A DNA stretch of 6,152 nt from Candidatus Aenigmatarchaeota archaeon. GTDB lineage: Archaea; Aenigmatarchaeota; Aenigmatarchaeia; QMZP01. Positions within the stretch are counted from its first letter, which is position 1. Every line of letters begins with the position of its first letter. Made by a program: the position numbers and the translations under genes. The notes beneath the pieces are model-generated. The model made no database searches and was not told where the DNA came from. It saw only the letters and a program-made list of their open reading frames with translations. The stretch is from the NCBI GenBank assembly GCA_030672315.1, contig DAOVGQ010000028.1, positions 1-6,152 of the forward strand. The letters are read 5' to 3'. This document shows positions 4,916 to 6,152 of this stretch, piece by piece.

Positions 4916-5830
4916 ATGATGCATGATGTCGTGATTATTGGTTCTGGCCCCGCGGGTTGCACAGCGGGGATATTCTCGGTTAGGAGAAACCTCAAGACCC
5001 TTGTCCTCTCTGACCCCATGAGTCTGTCCATGGTCGAGGAGGCCACTGTTGTGGATGACTGGCCAGGCGAACTCGGGGTAGGGGGCATGGAGCTGGCAAA
5101 GAGGTTCAGGGAGCATGCCGGAAAGCTGGAGGTTGAGTTCAGGGAGGATAAGGTCACTGACCTTGTTAAGGCAGGGAGCTGCTTCAGGATGAAGACCCAG
5201 AAGGGCAGCTACACTGGGAAGACCCTCATATTCACAACAGGGTCAAGGCACAGGAAGGGCCTGGTGAAGGGCGAGGATGAGTTTGCGGGCAGGGGGGTCT
5301 CCTACTGCGCATCGTGCGATGCACCGCTCTTCAGGGGAAAGAAGACACTTGTCCTGGGAGGCGGCGACTCTGCTGCCATGTACGCCCTCCTTCTCAAACA
5401 GATTGGCGCCGAGGTTTCAATTGTGCACAGAAGGGATGAGTTAAGGGCTGCCGAGGCCTGGCAGAAGAAGCTGTTCAAGGCCAAGATCAAGATACTGTGG
5501 GACACTGTCTGCTTAGAGATTAAGGGCGACAAGCTTGTCAGGTCTGCGGTTCTCATGAACAAGAAGACCCAGAAGAGGCAGGTTGTGCAGGTAGATGGGG
5601 TGTTCGTGGCCTTCGGGGAGGTTCCCACATCAGAGCTGGCCAGGAAGGCCGGGGTCAAGCTGGACGAACGGGGCTACATCATTGTGGACAAATTCCAGAA
5701 GACCAATGTCCCCTGCGTCTTTGCGGCCGGGGACTGCTGTAACAACCCCTCAAAGAAGATAGTCACTGCAGCCGGGGACGGCGCGATAGCAGCAGAGTCT
5801 GCCTACAGCTACATAAAGGAGAAAGGCTAG
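4916..5830 (+). CDS. trxB: thioredoxin reductase (NADPH-type, low molecular weight)
   Basis: A 304-residue flavoprotein that passes electrons from NAD(P)H through FAD and a redox disulfide to thioredoxin-like proteins in the cytoplasm. All parts are visible: the FAD-binding GSGPAG at 9-14; the redox-active C131-A-S-C134 followed by D135, in the order of the classic CATCD motif; a second nucleotide-binding fold with GGGDSA at 148-153; HRRDELR at 171-177, whose arginines suit the 2'-phosphate of NADPH; and the C-terminal FAD segment VFAAGD ending at about 273, followed by GDGAIAAESAY near the C-terminus. Length is normal for the family. The usual NYPG near residue 48 reads DDWPG. Start chosen from the strong ribosome binding site at 4906. 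It sits 49 nt after the secreted protein gene; no clear own TATA box was seen, so co-transcription is possible. Its stop is 12 nt from a convergent gene. Confidence 0.96.
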   Translation: MMHDVVIIGSGPAGCTAGIFSVRRNLKTLVLSDPMSLSMVEEATVVDDWPGELGVGGMELAKRFREHAGKLEVEFREDKVTDLVKAGSCFRMKTQKGSYTGKTLIFTTGSRHRKGLVKGEDEFAGRGVSYCASCDAPLFRGKKTLVLGGGDSAAMYALLLKQIGAEVSIVHRRDELRAAEAWQKKLFKAKIKILWDTVCLEIKGDKLVRSAVLMNKKTQKRQVVQVDGVFVAFGEVPTSELARKAGVKLDERGYIIVDKFQKTNVPCVFAAGDCCNNPSKKIVTAAGDGAIAAESAYSYIKEKG

Positions 5831-5842
5831 CCTATAAGAGAA

Positions 5843-6152
5843 TCATTTATCTCGAATGTGGTGTTTGTCAATACATGCTATAACTGAATCTTCACCACAA
5901 CCACTATGATTTTCAAGAATATTTGAGAACTTTAAGTCCATATCCTTCAAATTCTGTATTTTTCCTTTAATCTTATTATCTGAACTGTAAAAACCCAATA
6001 TAAGTCTTCCACAATCAGAAACTGCCTCAAGCACCTTTTTAAATAAATCTACTTCTCCTTGATTTTCAAATCTAAAATTATCCCAGACATTCCAATAGAT
6101 GAAATCATATTTTTCAGGAAATCCATGCTTTTTAAGCTCTGAAAAATCCTCC
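5843..6152 (-). CDS. probable class I SAM-dependent methyltransferase, C-terminal part, 5' end outside window
   Basis: The frame is open from the right edge to TGA at 5843-5845, giving the last 102 residues of a protein; the GTG at 6034 is internal, since the coding sense continues before it. The stretch KYDFIYWNVWDNF, then EVDLFKKVLEAVSDCGRLILGF, matches the pattern of strand 4, a helix, and strand 5 of class I methyltransferases, where an acidic/aromatic turn and a loop before a GGxLIL-type strand are usual. The SAM-binding glycine-rich motif would lie outside the window, so the assignment rests on half of a fold. The region is strikingly A+T-rich compared with all other genes here, and uses AAA, ATA and TTT-type codons freely, which suggests acquisition from another source. 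Convergent with trxB. Confidence 0.6.
   Translation of the reverse strand, partial: EDFSELKKHGFPEKYDFIYWNVWDNFRFENQGEVDLFKKVLEAVSDCGRLILGFYSSDNKIKGKIQNLKDMDLKFSNILENHSGCGEDSVIACIDKHHIRDK

Noticed and set aside
4495..5157. Long minus-strand open frame (220 codons) antisense to the secreted protein and trxB.
   Set aside because: It runs across two genes with clear protein families or signal peptides on the other strand, has low-complexity Ser/Pro-rich sequence, and is a by-product of codon bias.
1..6152. CRISPR array or insertion sequence.
   Set aside because: No regularly spaced repeats, no transposase or integrase frame and no long terminal inverted repeats are visible.

Overview
The window reads as archaeal chromosome. 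The evidence is a Hel308-type helicase, TATA-box promoters placed about 25 nt before start codons (leaderless transcripts), strong GG(A/G)GG-type ribosome binding sites inside operons, and heavy AGG/AGA arginine use. I cannot fix the lineage; a euryarchaeal or DPANN-type archaeon fits. Most genes are G+C-rich. The last ~310 bases are clearly A+T-rich.

Layout, left to right. (1) 3-950 (+): the 3' part of a Hel308 helicase gene, cut by the window edge. (2) 951-1126: an intergenic region with two identical perfect 17-bp palindromes 104 bp apart; the second sits in the promoter of a DUF192 gene (1127-1513, +). (3) 1517-2879 (-): a compact three-gene cluster, read as a 30-codon small gene, then a 152-aa and a ~263-aa protein, none of a family I recognise with confidence. 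Its promoter has a TATA box followed by an inverted repeat and further GTGAC half-sites, which look like an operator. (4) 2989-3510 (-): a complete PAP2-family membrane phosphatase with a leaderless-type promoter. (5) 3511-3640: a divergent promoter region with a 7-bp inverted repeat. (6) 3641-4306 (+): a single-pass membrane protein with a soluble ectodomain. (7) 4351-4866 (+): a secreted protein with a signal peptide, whose start I move downstream because of a well placed TATA box. (8) 4916-5830 (+): thioredoxin reductase. (9) 5843-6152 (-): the A+T-rich 3' end of a probable SAM-dependent methyltransferase.

Genes 4, 6 and 7 share a membrane or envelope location, and thioredoxin reductase follows the secreted protein by 49 nt. 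No single pathway joins all the genes. The best candidate for something undescribed is the three-gene cluster at 1517-2879: tightly coupled translation, its own operator-like promoter, and a middle protein that looks like a degenerate zinc-peptidase. Its function is unknown to me.
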